Assembly (NCBI GenBank): GCA_902622795.1
Contig: CACNRD010000009.1
Span: forward strand, 1 to 38,299
Direction of reading: 5' to 3'
Length of the DNA: 38,299 nucleotides
Source of the DNA: an uncultured Pelagibacteraceae bacterium
Lineage (GTDB): Bacteria; Pseudomonadota; Alphaproteobacteria; Pelagibacterales; Pelagibacteraceae
Shown here: piece by piece, positions 1 to 9,198 of the stretch
How positions within the stretch are numbered: position 1 is the first letter of the stretch
How the letters are laid out: each line of letters opens with the position of its first letter
The notes under the pieces: model-generated
Database searches by the model: none
What the model was told of the DNA's origin: nothing
Seen by the model: the letters and a program-made list of their open reading frames with translations, nothing else
Position numbers and translations under genes: made by a program

Positions 1-1452
1 TTTGAAACATCTGATGTAAAAGGAGAGGATTACAAAATTAGTGATGGCTCAGTTTTAATTGCTGCCATAACCTCTTGTACAAATACTTCAAACCCAAATG
101 TTTTAATTGGAGCTGGCTTATTAGCTAAGAAGGCTGTTGAATTTGGATTAGATGTAAAGCCATGGGTTAAAACTTCCTTAGCACCTGGATCTCAAGTAGT
201 TACAGATTATCTTAAAAAAGCTGGACTAAATGAATATTTAGATAAATTAGGTTTCAATCTTGTGGGTTATGGTTGTACAACATGTATAGGAAATACTGGT
301 CCATTACCTGAAAATATAGTTGAAGCAGTTCAAAATAATAAACTTTATGGAGTATCTGTATTATCAGGAAATCGAAATTTTGAGGGAAGGATTTCACCAC
401 ATGTGAAAGCAAATTATTTAGCTTCCCCTCCACTAGTTGTTGCCTACGCTCTTGCCGGACATATGGAATTTGACTTGTACAAAGACTCTTTTGGAAAAGA
501 CCAAAATGGAAAAGATATTTATTTAAAAGACATTTGGCCATCAAATAAAGAAATTGAGGATACCTTAAAACAATCATTAAATGCTGAAATGTTTATTAAA
601 AGGTATTCAAATGTTGCTGAAGGTCCAAAGCAATGGCAAGATATAAAAAGTGAAAAGAGCAGCATCTATAACTGGGACTCTGGATCAACTTACGTAAAAA
701 AACCACCTTTCTTTGATAATTTAACAGATGAACCTGAAGGGTTTAAACCTATAAAAGAGGCAAGACCCTTGTTGATACTTGGCGATATGATCACAACAGA
801 TCACATATCACCAGCTGGAAGTATTCAAAAAGACAGTCCTACTGGAGATTATTTTATGGAGCATCAAATTTTACCTCAAGATTATAACTCTTATGGTGCA
901 AGAAGAGGAAATCATGAAGTTATGATGAGAGGTACTTTTGCAAATATAAGAATTAGAAACGAAATGGCGCCTGGTACCGAAGGTGGTTTCACTAAACTAT
1001 ATCCAGAAAATAAAACAGTTCCAGTTTATGATGCGGTAGTGGAATATAAAAGAAGAGGAACAGACTTAGTTGTAATTGGAGGTAAAGAATATGGTACTGG
1101 GTCCTCAAGAGATTGGGCTGCAAAAGGAACAAAATTACTTGGGATTACACTTGTGATTGCAGAAAGTTTTGAGAGAATACACAGATCTAATTTGATAGGT
1201 ATGGGAGTGTTACCTCTTCAATTTGTAAATGGTATGGACAGAAAAGGTTTGAAACTCACTGGATCAGAGTTAATAAGTGTTTTAAATCTTGAAGAAGGAA
1301 TAAATCCGTCTGATCAAGTAGATGTTGAAATCAAATATATTTCAGGTGAAATTAAAAAAATTAAAGCACTTTGTAGAATAGACACCAAAAACGAGCTTGA
1401 ATATTACAAAAATGGTGGAATACTTCAATATGTTTTGCGTAATATGATTTAA
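1..1452 (+). CDS. acnA: Aconitate hydratase A, 5'-truncated by window edge
   Basis: This is the C-terminal part (483 codons visible) of a monomeric aconitase, the TCA-cycle enzyme that isomerises citrate to isocitrate through a [4Fe-4S] cluster. The frame is open from base 1, so the start lies outside the window; a full-length enzyme is about 890 residues. Visible landmarks are SCTNTSNP near codon 26 and GYGCTTCIGNTGPL near codon 90, which supply the three cluster cysteines, and the domain-4 swivel segment with GDMITTDHISPAGSI (about codon 262) and GTGSSRDWAAKG (about codon 366). The gene stops 2 bases before the next start, so it is probably cotranscribed with the YfgM/BamB pair. An internal ATG at 262 is not the real start, because the first cluster cysteine lies upstream of it. 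The identification is essentially certain. Confidence 0.97.
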   Translation, partial: FETSDVKGEDYKISDGSVLIAAITSCTNTSNPNVLIGAGLLAKKAVEFGLDVKPWVKTSLAPGSQVVTDYLKKAGLNEYLDKLGFNLVGYGCTTCIGNTGPLPENIVEAVQNNKLYGVSVLSGNRNFEGRISPHVKANYLASPPLVVAYALAGHMEFDLYKDSFGKDQNGKDIYLKDIWPSNKEIEDTLKQSLNAEMFIKRYSNVAEGPKQWQDIKSEKSSIYNWDSGSTYVKKPPFFDNLTDEPEGFKPIKEARPLLILGDMITTDHISPAGSIQKDSPTGDYFMEHQILPQDYNSYGARRGNHEVMMRGTFANIRIRNEMAPGTEGGFTKLYPENKTVPVYDAVVEYKRRGTDLVVIGGKEYGTGSSRDWAAKGTKLLGITLVIAESFERIHRSNLIGMGVLPLQFVNGMDRKGLKLTGSELISVLNLEEGINPSDQVDVEIKYISGEIKKIKALCRIDTKNELEYYKNGGILQYVLRNMI

Positions 1453-1454
1453 AT

Positions 1455-2099
1455 ATGGATGAGGAAATATCAATTATAAATTCAAATAATAGGAATGATA
1501 AAATTAAAAATTTTATTGTTCATAATAAAAATAAAATAATTTCATCTATAATAATTATACTAATTGCTATTATTAGTTTTTATATTTTTGACAAATATAA
1601 AATAAATCAAAAAAAAAAAATTTCAGATGATTTCAATTTAGCAACTATTGAGCATTCAGAAAATCTTAATGACAAAACTACCAACAAGTTAATTGCTATA
1701 ATTAAACAAAAAGATCCAACATATTCTCCATTGTCACTTTATTTCATTATTGATAATAAACTTATTTCAGATCAGGATCAGATAAATGGTTTTTTTGATG
1801 TTTTAATCAAACAAACACCTCTAGAAAATGAGATAAAGAATTTAGTGATATATAAAAAAGCTTTATATAATGCGGATCAATTCTCTGAGGGAGATCTATT
1901 AGAGACTTTAAATCCATTGATTAATTCTAAAAGTGTATGGAAATCTCACGCTTTATATTTAATGGCAGAGTATTTTTACGCTAAAAAACAAAATCAGAAA
2001 GCAAAAGAGTTTTTCAATCAAATAATCAGTTCAGAAAACCCTAATCCAGATATAAGGTTGCAAGCAGAGAAAAGATTGAAAAGAGATTTTAGTGAATAG
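1455..2099 (+). CDS. YfgM-like one-helix membrane protein with TPR-like periplasmic domain
   Basis: The protein has 214 residues: a short charged cytoplasmic N-terminus, one strongly hydrophobic segment at about residues 28-47, and a soluble domain whose C-terminus has helical TPR-like pairs (YLMAEYFYAKKQNQKAKEFF, about 170-190). This architecture, and its place directly before a BamB-like gene, match the YfgM family (TPR_21), an ancillary subunit of the SecYEG translocon; in enterobacteria yfgM and bamB are also neighbours. The ATG lies 2 bases after the aconitase stop and the gene overlaps bamB by 8 bases, so translational coupling is likely. The sequence is very Lys/Asn/Ile-rich, so the family call rests on architecture and context more than on motifs. 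Confidence 0.7.
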   Translation: MDEEISIINSNNRNDKIKNFIVHNKNKIISSIIIILIAIISFYIFDKYKINQKKKISDDFNLATIEHSENLNDKTTNKLIAIIKQKDPTYSPLSLYFIIDNKLISDQDQINGFFDVLIKQTPLENEIKNLVIYKKALYNADQFSEGDLLETLNPLINSKSVWKSHALYLMAEYFYAKKQNQKAKEFFNQIISSENPNPDIRLQAEKRLKRDFSE

Positions 2100-3390
2100 A
2101 TTAATTATTTTATTAATTGCCTTTTTTTTCATAAATAATTGTTCATTTAACGAAAATTCAAGAATATGGAAAGATAAGGATAAAGAAAAATTATCAAAAT
2201 CAAATGTTAAAAAAATTTTTGAAGCAAAAAATTCTGTGGTTAAAGAATTTAATCAGATTTTAAATTTAGATTTGTCAGGTATTAATACAAATAATAAATT
2301 TATTAGTAATCAAAATGATTATGGTTCACAGAGTTACATGGGAGAGTTAAAAAAGATAGGAAGTTATAAATTTTCAAAATTAGAAGAATTAAATCAAATT
2401 AATTTAAAACCTCTATTTATAGAAAATGATATCGTGTTTTTCGATAAAAAAGGTTCAATTATAAGATTCAATGAAAATCAAAAAATTTTATGGAAAAAAA
2501 ATTATTATACAAAAGCCGAAAAAAAGTTGCGTCCTAAATTAGATTTTATTTTCCACGAAGAAAATATTTTAGTAAGTGATAGTATATCAAAGTATTATTC
2601 AATTAATGCAAATAATGGTGAGCTTAATTGGTCTAAAAATAACACCTATCCTTTTAACTCAGAAATTAAAAAATATAAAAATAAATTTTTTGTTATTGAT
2701 TATAAAAATACTCTCAGATGTTACAAAATAGAGGATGGATCAGAATGTTGGAATTTACCAACTGAAGAGTCTTTTACAATATCTGATGCAAAATATTCAT
2801 TAATTATATTAAATGACATGGTGCTGTTTAGCAATTCTATTGGTGACATTACTTCTGTTGATATCGAAAGTGGTTTGATTATTTGGCAATTACCCACTCA
2901 AAGCACTAGTATCTTAAATGAAACTTACGATTTTAAAACTTCAAAACTTGTTTCAGATGGTAATTCTGTTTTTTTTTCAAATAATAAAAATGAATTTTAT
3001 TCAATTGATATAAAAACAGGTACTACTAATTGGATAAGCGAAATCAATTCTAATATTACACCGGTGATAACTGGAAATTTAATATTTACAGTCTCAAATG
3101 AAGGTTATTTGTATGCAATAGAAAAGAATAAAGGAAATATAATTAGAGTGACTGATCTTTTTAAATTCTATAAACCGAAAAAAAGAAAAAATATTTACCC
3201 TATAGGATTTGCAATAGGTGACAAAAATTTATATTTAACAAATTCTGAAGGTAAAATGATTGTGGTAGATTTACAAAATAGTAACATTCTCAAAACAGAA
3301 AAAGTTTCTTCTAACCTTGTCTCAAAACCATTTATATTTAATAATAATTTATTTTTAGTCAGAAATGGATCTATCATCCAGTATAATTAA
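2092..3390 (+). CDS. bamB: BamB-like beta-propeller lipoprotein of the outer-membrane assembly machinery
   Basis: This 432-residue protein starts with GTG, overlapping the previous gene by 8 bases. The N-terminus is a short hydrophobic signal ending in FFFINNCSFN, a plausible but non-ideal lipobox with Cys17 as the acylated residue. The body carries PQQ/WD-like blades with recurrent 'G..LNW' or 'G..IW' turns (NGELNWSKNN, GLIIWQLPTQ, TGTTNWISEIN), typical of the eight-bladed BamB propeller. BamB is a periplasmic lipoprotein that supports BamA in inserting outer-membrane beta-barrels. In many proteobacteria the GTPase gene der follows bamB; here a cupin-like gene follows instead. The BamB call is good at the level of fold and context. 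Confidence 0.75.
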   Translation: MNRLIILLIAFFFINNCSFNENSRIWKDKDKEKLSKSNVKKIFEAKNSVVKEFNQILNLDLSGINTNNKFISNQNDYGSQSYMGELKKIGSYKFSKLEELNQINLKPLFIENDIVFFDKKGSIIRFNENQKILWKKNYYTKAEKKLRPKLDFIFHEENILVSDSISKYYSINANNGELNWSKNNTYPFNSEIKKYKNKFFVIDYKNTLRCYKIEDGSECWNLPTEESFTISDAKYSLIILNDMVLFSNSIGDITSVDIESGLIIWQLPTQSTSILNETYDFKTSKLVSDGNSVFFSNNKNEFYSIDIKTGTTNWISEINSNITPVITGNLIFTVSNEGYLYAIEKNKGNIIRVTDLFKFYKPKKRKNIYPIGFAIGDKNLYLTNSEGKMIVVDLQNSNILKTEKVSSNLVSKPFIFNNNLFLVRNGSIIQYN

Positions 3391-3392
3391 GT

Positions 3393-3821
3393 ATGATCTT
3401 AAAATTTTTAGATAAGATCGGCAGAAAAAAAGTTGTGTTAGATAGAGGTCCCTCTCACCCAAAATTTAGTCAAGCAAAACCCTGGATGAACCGATATTAT
3501 GTTTTAATGAGACATCGACCTAAGTGGTTTCCATTTAATATATTGATTCATGAGATGCTTGCTAATGATCATGGTGATGGTGTGCATAATCACACATTTC
3601 CTTATGTAACAATAGTTTTAAGAGATGGTTATTGGGAGACTTTAAGTGAAGGAAAATTTTGGAGACCACCTGGTTATATAGGCTTTAGGTCAGCAAATAA
3701 TCTACATAGAGTGGATCTTAAGCCAGGAACAAGACCATTAACTATATTTATTTCTGGTCCATTTGGATTACGTAAAGGACCAAGATCAGAATATGGTATT
3801 GACTTTAAAACCAAAAAATGA
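3393..3821 (+). CDS. Small cupin-like conserved hypothetical protein
   Basis: The protein has 142 residues and no signal peptide or membrane segment. The central part looks like a single cupin barrel: HGDGVHNHTFPYVTIVLRDG supplies clustered histidines on one strand, followed by RPPGYIGFR and a later NNLHRVDL histidine, reminiscent of cupin motifs 1 and 2. A metal site is therefore plausible, but the canonical acidic ligand is not clearly placed, so no reaction can be assigned. It starts 2 bases after bamB and overlaps zapE by 4 bases (ATGA), so it belongs to this operon. Aromatic and proline residues are frequent, unlike the Lys/Asn-rich neighbours. I do not recognise a named family. Confidence 0.6.
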   Translation: MILKFLDKIGRKKVVLDRGPSHPKFSQAKPWMNRYYVLMRHRPKWFPFNILIHEMLANDHGDGVHNHTFPYVTIVLRDGYWETLSEGKFWRPPGYIGFRSANNLHRVDLKPGTRPLTIFISGPFGLRKGPRSEYGIDFKTKK

Positions 3822-4870
3822 ATTTAAACAATCTTTTTCAAAGTTTTTGTAAAAAAAATAATTTAGAAATTAATTCTTATCAATTAACTGTTATTGACGA
3901 ATTAAAAAATTATTATAAATTAAATTTTAATAAATCAATTTTAAATAAATTTTTTTCAAAAAAAAATTCAAGACTAGCTTTTTATTTACATGGAGGTGTT
4001 GGTGTTGGAAAAACAATGATCTTAAATTTTTTTTTTGATTTAGTAGAAGAAAAAAAATTAAGACAGCACTTCAATGAGTTTATGCTGAGCTTTCATGATT
4101 TTGCACATGAAAGAAAGGAAAATAATGAGGAAAATATAATCAACCAATTTGTAAAAGATTTAAAATCTAAAACTAAATTAATTTATTTTGATGAGTTTCA
4201 AGTAACCAATATTGTTGATGCGATGATTTTAGGAAAATTATTTGAGCAAATATTTAAAGAAAATGTTAAAATTATTTTAACGTCTAATACAAAAATTTCT
4301 GAACTTTATAAAGACGGACTTCAAAGAGATCAGTTTAAACCTTTTATAAAAATTATGGAGAAACATTCTGTTGAACTTGAGCTTAAAATAGAAGACGATT
4401 ATAGAAAATCATATGAAAATCAAAAACAAAGATACTTTTACCCTCTCAATCAAGAGACTAATTTTAAAATAAATAAGTTTTTTAGAACTATCACAAAAGA
4501 TAAAAATCATTTATCAAAAATAATTAGCGTAAAGGGAAGAGATTTTAAAATAGAACATTTTTATGAAGGAGTAGCTAGATTTAATTTTGATGATCTATGT
4601 AGTCGAAACCTTGGTGCTGAAGATTATTTGGAGATAATAAAAAATTGCAAATTTGTTACACTTGATAATATTCCACAATTTAATGATATTAATTCTAATC
4701 AACAACAACGATTTATAACTTTAATAGATGTCATATATGACAAAAATATTCCTTTAGCTGTTACTGCTGATCAAAATATAGATCAATTCACTTCATCAAG
4801 ATTATTAGAAAAGCCTTTTAAACGAACTGTCAGTCGATTATATGAGTTAACATCTGTGGAAAAAAATTAA
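3818..4870 (+). CDS. zapE: ZapE/AFG1-family P-loop ATPase
   Basis: This 350-residue AAA-like ATPase has Walker A GGVGVGKT at residues 59-66, Walker B LIYFDEFQ at 121-128, and the family's sensor stretch LTSNTKISELYKDGLQRDQF. Length and motifs match bacterial ZapE (YhcM), homologue of mitochondrial AFG1/LACE1. In E. coli it interacts with the FtsZ ring and matters under stress and low oxygen; the mitochondrial homologues act in quality control of respiratory complexes. The start overlaps the preceding stop by 4 bases, and the stop shares one base with the ATG of the next gene (TAATG), so translation is probably coupled. The protein is Lys/Asn-rich as expected in an AT-rich genome. The family call is secure, the cellular role less so. 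Confidence 0.92.
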   Translation: MNLNNLFQSFCKKNNLEINSYQLTVIDELKNYYKLNFNKSILNKFFSKKNSRLAFYLHGGVGVGKTMILNFFFDLVEEKKLRQHFNEFMLSFHDFAHERKENNEENIINQFVKDLKSKTKLIYFDEFQVTNIVDAMILGKLFEQIFKENVKIILTSNTKISELYKDGLQRDQFKPFIKIMEKHSVELELKIEDDYRKSYENQKQRYFYPLNQETNFKINKFFRTITKDKNHLSKIISVKGRDFKIEHFYEGVARFNFDDLCSRNLGAEDYLEIIKNCKFVTLDNIPQFNDINSNQQQRFITLIDVIYDKNIPLAVTADQNIDQFTSSRLLEKPFKRTVSRLYELTSVEKN

Positions 4871-5289
4871 TGAAACAAGAGTTCTTTAATCTTAAAATAA
4901 GTACTACTGGTCAAAAGTTGTATGAATTCACTGATCAGACAATTCAGTGGATTAACAATAATAAGTTTAAAGATGGGATGCTTAATTTAAGTATTCAGCA
5001 TACTAGTGCATCTCTAATTGTTCAAGAAAATGCTGATCCAGATGTTCAAACAGATTTAATAAATTATTTTGATAAACTAGTTCCTATGAACAATAAATTG
5101 TACACACACACCACTGAGGGTAAAGATGATATGCCTGCACATATAAAATCTGTATTAACAAACAATCAAATTTCTCTTAGTATTAAAGATACTGAATTAT
5201 TGCTTGGAACTTGGCAGGGGTTATATTTATTTGAGCATCGTTTAGAGCCACAAAATAGAACAATTATTCACCATTTTATTGGTGAATAG
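4870..5289 (+). CDS. YjbQ/UPF0047 family protein
   Basis: This 139-residue protein has the full UPF0047 signature: IQHTSASLIVQENADPDV (about 42-59) with conserved His44, HTTEGKDDMPAH (80-91), and GTWQGLYLFEHR (113-124), where the histidines form a probable metal site. E. coli YjbQ has low-level thiamine-phosphate-synthase activity, but the physiological function is unsettled. The gene is coupled to zapE through TAATG and ends 5 bases from the convergent photolyase gene. No terminator-like hairpin is visible in that junction. Confidence 0.9.
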   Translation: MKQEFFNLKISTTGQKLYEFTDQTIQWINNNKFKDGMLNLSIQHTSASLIVQENADPDVQTDLINYFDKLVPMNNKLYTHTTEGKDDMPAHIKSVLTNNQISLSIKDTELLLGTWQGLYLFEHRLEPQNRTIIHHFIGE

Positions 5290-5294
5290 AGCAT

Positions 5295-6713
5295 TTATTT
5301 CTTAAGTGATTGAAAAGCCTCTAGAGCAGCAGCTCTAGCTTTTTCATGGATTACAATAGGTTTAGGATAATCTTTCCCTATTATAGTCTTTATTGCTTCT
5401 TGATACTTGTGTTCCATTTCCCAAGGTTTATGGATGAATTTATTAGGCACTTTATTTAATTCTGGAACCCATTTCTTCACATACAAACCTTCTTTATCAA
5501 ATTTTTCGCCCTGCAAAATTGGATTAAATATTCTAAAGTAAGGTGCAGCATCAGCTCCACAACCAGCAACCCATTGCCATTGAGCTACGTTATTTGCTTT
5601 ATTAAAATCTAATAAACAATTTCTGAAATGTTTTTCACCCTCAGTCCAATTAATTCTCAAATGCTTAACCAAAAAAGAACCAACTACCATTCTAATTCTG
5701 TTATGCATCCATCCAGTTTCATATAACTCTCTCATTCCAGCATCTACAATAGGGTAGCCTGTCATTCCTGATTTCCATGCTTTTAGAAACTTTTCGTTTT
5801 TTACCCAAGGAAATCGATCAAATTCTTTTCTATAATTACCTTTTAAAAATTCTGGAAAATAATTAATTAAACTATGTGAAAACTCACGCCAACCTAATTC
5901 ATTGATATATTTTCTGTAACCAATTCCTTTAGATTTAATTTCATTACATTTTTGCCAAATAGTACTTACATGAATTTGACCATGTTTAATATAGGGAGAC
6001 AATTTTGATGTGCCTTCAACCGATGGATAATCTCTAGCAGTTCCATAATCTTTAATCCTCTTTTCAATTAAAGTATTAAGAACTTTTTTAGAGTCACTTT
6101 CTGAAACTTTCCAATATTCTTCAAATTTTTTATACCAATTCTTTTTAGGTAAAATATCTTTAGGCTCAATACAATTCTTGAAAACTGTGATTGACTTTGT
6201 CTTTTTTTTTACAATATAATTTTTACTTGGAGGTAAGCTTAAATATTTTTGTTCAGCATTTCTCCAAAATGGACTAAATACTTTAAAGGGTGTTCCGTCG
6301 TTTTTAGTTACTTCTTGAAATTCATTTAAAATATTTCCTTTAAAATACTTAAACTGAACTTCATTTTTTAAAAAAGCATCTCTAATTTTTATACCTTTAG
6401 CAATTACATCTGGTTCGTATATTTTATTCCAATAAACTGAAATGTTATCTTTTTTTTTTATCTTTGATAACACATCTAGTTCATCTCCCTCTAATATTTG
6501 AAGATTTATTTTATATTTAGATAATTCTGATTTAAATTCTTCTAAAGATTTATAAAGCCACCATTTTTGTGCTTCTCGTTTTTTATCAAAATCAGCTTTG
6601 TTATAAATAAATAATCCAACAACATTATCATGATTTTGACTAGCAAAAGAAAGTGCTGGATTATGTTCAATTCTAAAATCTTCCCTGATCCAAAATATTG
6701 CATTTTTTGTCAT
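5295..6713 (-). CDS. phrB: Deoxyribodipyrimidine photolyase (CPD photolyase, class I)
   Basis: This is a 472-residue cryptochrome/photolyase-family protein that uses FADH- and light to split cyclobutane pyrimidine dimers. The N-terminal antenna domain begins MTKNAIFWIRED, the family's usual first strand. The C-terminal FAD domain carries GWREFSHSLINYFPEF, MTGYPIVDAGMRELYETGWM, HNRIRMVVGSFLVKHL and NNVAQWQWVAGCGADAAPYF, including the Trp/Asn residues of the flavin and dimer pocket. The frame is open 19 codons further upstream, but that extension would run into the preceding gene and add sequence foreign to the family, so I chose the ATG at 6713. Photolyase suits a surface-water bacterium. It is last in a - strand series, 7 bases after the PLP-enzyme gene. 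Confidence 0.93.
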   Translation of the reverse strand: MTKNAIFWIREDFRIEHNPALSFASQNHDNVVGLFIYNKADFDKKREAQKWWLYKSLEEFKSELSKYKINLQILEGDELDVLSKIKKKDNISVYWNKIYEPDVIAKGIKIRDAFLKNEVQFKYFKGNILNEFQEVTKNDGTPFKVFSPFWRNAEQKYLSLPPSKNYIVKKKTKSITVFKNCIEPKDILPKKNWYKKFEEYWKVSESDSKKVLNTLIEKRIKDYGTARDYPSVEGTSKLSPYIKHGQIHVSTIWQKCNEIKSKGIGYRKYINELGWREFSHSLINYFPEFLKGNYRKEFDRFPWVKNEKFLKAWKSGMTGYPIVDAGMRELYETGWMHNRIRMVVGSFLVKHLRINWTEGEKHFRNCLLDFNKANNVAQWQWVAGCGADAAPYFRIFNPILQGEKFDKEGLYVKKWVPELNKVPNKFIHKPWEMEHKYQEAIKTIIGKDYPKPIVIHEKARAAALEAFQSLKK

Positions 6714-6720
6714 GTGAATT

Positions 6721-7854
6721 TTATTTTCTTCCTTTAGATAGCAGTTGTTTGTAAAGTTTAACATCTGCATTACCTTCGCATCCTATTACTAAAACATTAG
6801 ATTTTTCGTTAAGTTCAATCATTTTTTTAGTCTTATAATTATTACAAACACCAATTAGGCTTATAATCCCAGGTGTTGAGCATTCTCCACCAATTAATGA
6901 ATTTTTGCTGAGCTTTTTGTCTTTTAACATAGCTACAGTTTTGGCAACATTCCGATCACTTATAGATACACAACAATTGCTTGCTTTTTTCAATATTTGC
7001 CAAGGAATATATGACATTTCATTACATGACATACCACCCATGATGCTTTCTTTTTTAATCTTAATTTTTTTAAGTCTATTAATTTTAATGCTCTGAAGTA
7101 CACAATCAGCTCTATCAGGCTCAACAATTATAATTTTTGGAATTCTTTTAAAATATTTTGCAACACCAGCAACAACACCAGCAGCCATGCCCCCGACACC
7201 GGCTTGTAAAAAAATATGGGTTATATATTGATTAGTTTGTTTAGATATTTCTCTTATCATTATGGAATATCCTGCCATAGTAAGTTGAGGGACTAATTTG
7301 TAATCTCTTGTCGCAACATCTTGCACAATTTTCCAATTATTTTTTTTCGATAACTTTTTACATTCATTAAGTGAGTTCTCATAATCTCCTTTAACTCTTA
7401 TAACTTCAGCTCCAAATTTTTTAATTTCATTAACTCTTGAGTCACTTACGTATTGACTGACAAAGATTTTACATTTTAAACCTAATCTTTTTGCACCCCA
7501 TGCAACGGATCTACCATGGTTTCCAGCAGTTGCTGAGGAAATAATTATATTTTTTTTTCCTCTAGATATTCTTTCAACAGCATATGCTCCTCCTAATGCC
7601 TTAAAGGATTTTAAATGAAATCTTTTGGACTCGTCTTTATAAAAAACATTATTTACTTTTAAATTTTTTTGTAATTTATCAAGTTTAAGCAGGGGTGTAG
7701 CCTTATAATTTTTCCAACTAGAAATTGATTTAAAAGCTTTTGTTAATAACAAAGAAGGGACAAATCTCAAAACATAATTTCTTTTAAAACTGAAATTATT
7801 ATTTTTTATAGATTTTGTAAGCGTCCAGTTTTTAATACTTTTTAAAGTCTTCAC
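6721..7854 (-). CDS. Diaminopropionate ammonia-lyase-like PLP enzyme
   Basis: This 377-residue fold-type II PLP enzyme carries the cofactor lysine in LKSFKALGGAYAVE (Lys85), followed by ATAGNHGRSVAWGAKRLG, the glycine-rich phosphate loop LQAGVGGMAAGVVAGV, VEPDRADC, and GGMSCNEMSYIPWQIL. The VEPD and GG.SC.E..Y..W patterns are those of DpaL (2,3-diaminopropionate ammonia-lyase) rather than ordinary threonine dehydratase, and the length fits. The expected chemistry is elimination of ammonia from a beta-substituted amino acid to give pyruvate; the true substrate is uncertain, and dehydration of a hydroxy-amino acid is possible. It starts with GTG, one base after the stop of the upstream GS-family gene, so coupling is likely. 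The context suggests nitrogen salvage from unusual amino acids. Confidence 0.75.
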   Translation of the reverse strand: MKTLKSIKNWTLTKSIKNNNFSFKRNYVLRFVPSLLLTKAFKSISSWKNYKATPLLKLDKLQKNLKVNNVFYKDESKRFHLKSFKALGGAYAVERISRGKKNIIISSATAGNHGRSVAWGAKRLGLKCKIFVSQYVSDSRVNEIKKFGAEVIRVKGDYENSLNECKKLSKKNNWKIVQDVATRDYKLVPQLTMAGYSIMIREISKQTNQYITHIFLQAGVGGMAAGVVAGVAKYFKRIPKIIIVEPDRADCVLQSIKINRLKKIKIKKESIMGGMSCNEMSYIPWQILKKASNCCVSISDRNVAKTVAMLKDKKLSKNSLIGGECSTPGIISLIGVCNNYKTKKMIELNEKSNVLVIGCEGNADVKLYKQLLSKGRK

Positions 7855-7855
7855 T

Positions 7856-9181
7856 TTAACAGTCTAAAGTATTTTGTCTTTCCCATTGTGTTACAGGTTT
7901 GGACTTATCGAAGTTTTCTTTATTATCAAATTCATTAATTTCAGATTTTCTAAGTTTTATATAACTATTAATTGTTTGTTTTCCAAAAGCTTCATTCATT
8001 TCCTTATTATTTTTCAAAAGTTCTAGCGATTCTTGAAGTTCATTTGGTAATTTAGGTAAATTAGGATATTTTTTGTAATCTGTGTACATATTACAAGTAA
8101 GAGGCTCTCCTGGATCAATTTTATTTTTTAATCCATATAGCCCAGCAGCTAATACACTTGCTTGTAGTAAATATGGATTTGCAGATCCATCCATCAATCT
8201 TAATTCAAATCTACCAGGATCTGGAATTCTTATCATATGTGTTCTGTTATTGCCTGTATAAGATATGCTGCTTGGTGACCATGATGCCCCAGATTTTGTT
8301 GGAGGTGCATTAATTCTTCTATAGCTATTTATTGTTGGATTAAAGAAAGCAGATAGAGATGAGGCATTTTTAATTACTCCACCTAAAAAATTGTAAGCCA
8401 TTTTACTAAGTCCAAGCTTGTCTGATTTATCTAAAAATTTATTTTTCTTTCCATTCCAAACTGATACGTGGGCATGACAACCATTACCGGTGAGGTTTTC
8501 AAATGGTTTAGGCATAAAAGTTGCTCTTAAACCATGTTTTTCAGCTATAGTTTTTACCATATATTTAAAAAATGTATGTCTATCTGCAGTTTTTAGACAA
8601 TCATCATAATCCCAATTCATCTCAAATTGACCATTAGCATCTTCATGATCGTTTTGATAAGGACCCCATCCCATCTCAATCATGCAATCACAAATCTCTT
8701 TAATTAAATCATATCTCCTCATTAAAGCTGATTGGTCATAACAAGGTTTAGACTGGGTATCTCTCGGATCAGCAATTGAACTTCCATCCGGTGAGATTAA
8801 AAAGTATTCACACTCTACACCTGATTTCATTGTTAGATTTTGTTTTTTTAATCTCTTAATTTGATTTTTTAGCATTACTCTTGGAGAAGCTTCTACAGGT
8901 TTACCGTTCATCCATAAATCAGATGCAAGCCATCCTACTTCTTTATTCCAAGGCAATTGAATTAAACTATTTGGATCAGGAATACCGAACATATCGCTAT
9001 CTGCAGGTGACATATCTAGCCAAGCTGCAAAACCAGCAAATCCTGCTCCTGCAGTCTGCATTTCTTTAATAGCATGCGCTGGAACTAGTTTTGATCTGAG
9101 TACACCAAAAAGATCAACAAAGCTAATTAAGAAATATTTTATTTTTTTTTGCTTTGCTATTTTGAATAAGTTTTTAGCCAT
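7856..9181 (-). CDS. glnT: GlnT/GmaS-type glutamine synthetase family ligase
   Basis: This 441-residue ATP-dependent ligase has GS-family metal and substrate motifs: GVECEYFL (121-128), NDHEDANGQFEMNW (177-190), NGCHAHVSVW (233-242), and NRTHMIRIPDPGRFELR followed by ANPYLLQASVLAAG. Overall pattern and length match rhizobial GlnT and gamma-glutamylmethylamide synthetase (GmaS) rather than GlnA. Expected reactions are glutamate plus ammonia to glutamine, or glutamate plus methylamine to gamma-glutamylmethylamide; sequence alone does not separate them. Near amt, glxBCD and methylated-amine genes, the GmaS role is attractive, but this is inference. A 50-residue membrane protein precedes it by 17 bases and the PLP enzyme follows after 1 base. 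A second, more divergent paralogue lies at 14834-16303. Confidence 0.85.
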   Translation of the reverse strand: MAKNLFKIAKQKKIKYFLISFVDLFGVLRSKLVPAHAIKEMQTAGAGFAGFAAWLDMSPADSDMFGIPDPNSLIQLPWNKEVGWLASDLWMNGKPVEASPRVMLKNQIKRLKKQNLTMKSGVECEYFLISPDGSSIADPRDTQSKPCYDQSALMRRYDLIKEICDCMIEMGWGPYQNDHEDANGQFEMNWDYDDCLKTADRHTFFKYMVKTIAEKHGLRATFMPKPFENLTGNGCHAHVSVWNGKKNKFLDKSDKLGLSKMAYNFLGGVIKNASSLSAFFNPTINSYRRINAPPTKSGASWSPSSISYTGNNRTHMIRIPDPGRFELRLMDGSANPYLLQASVLAAGLYGLKNKIDPGEPLTCNMYTDYKKYPNLPKLPNELQESLELLKNNKEMNEAFGKQTINSYIKLRKSEINEFDNKENFDKSKPVTQWERQNTLDC

Positions 9182-9198
9182 TGCCTAGGCTATCACAA

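Noticed and set aside
6714-6770. Longer photolyase start 19 codons upstream
   Set aside because: It overlaps the end of the PLP-enzyme gene, and the added residues do not resemble the family N-terminus. MTKNAIFWIRED is the typical first strand.
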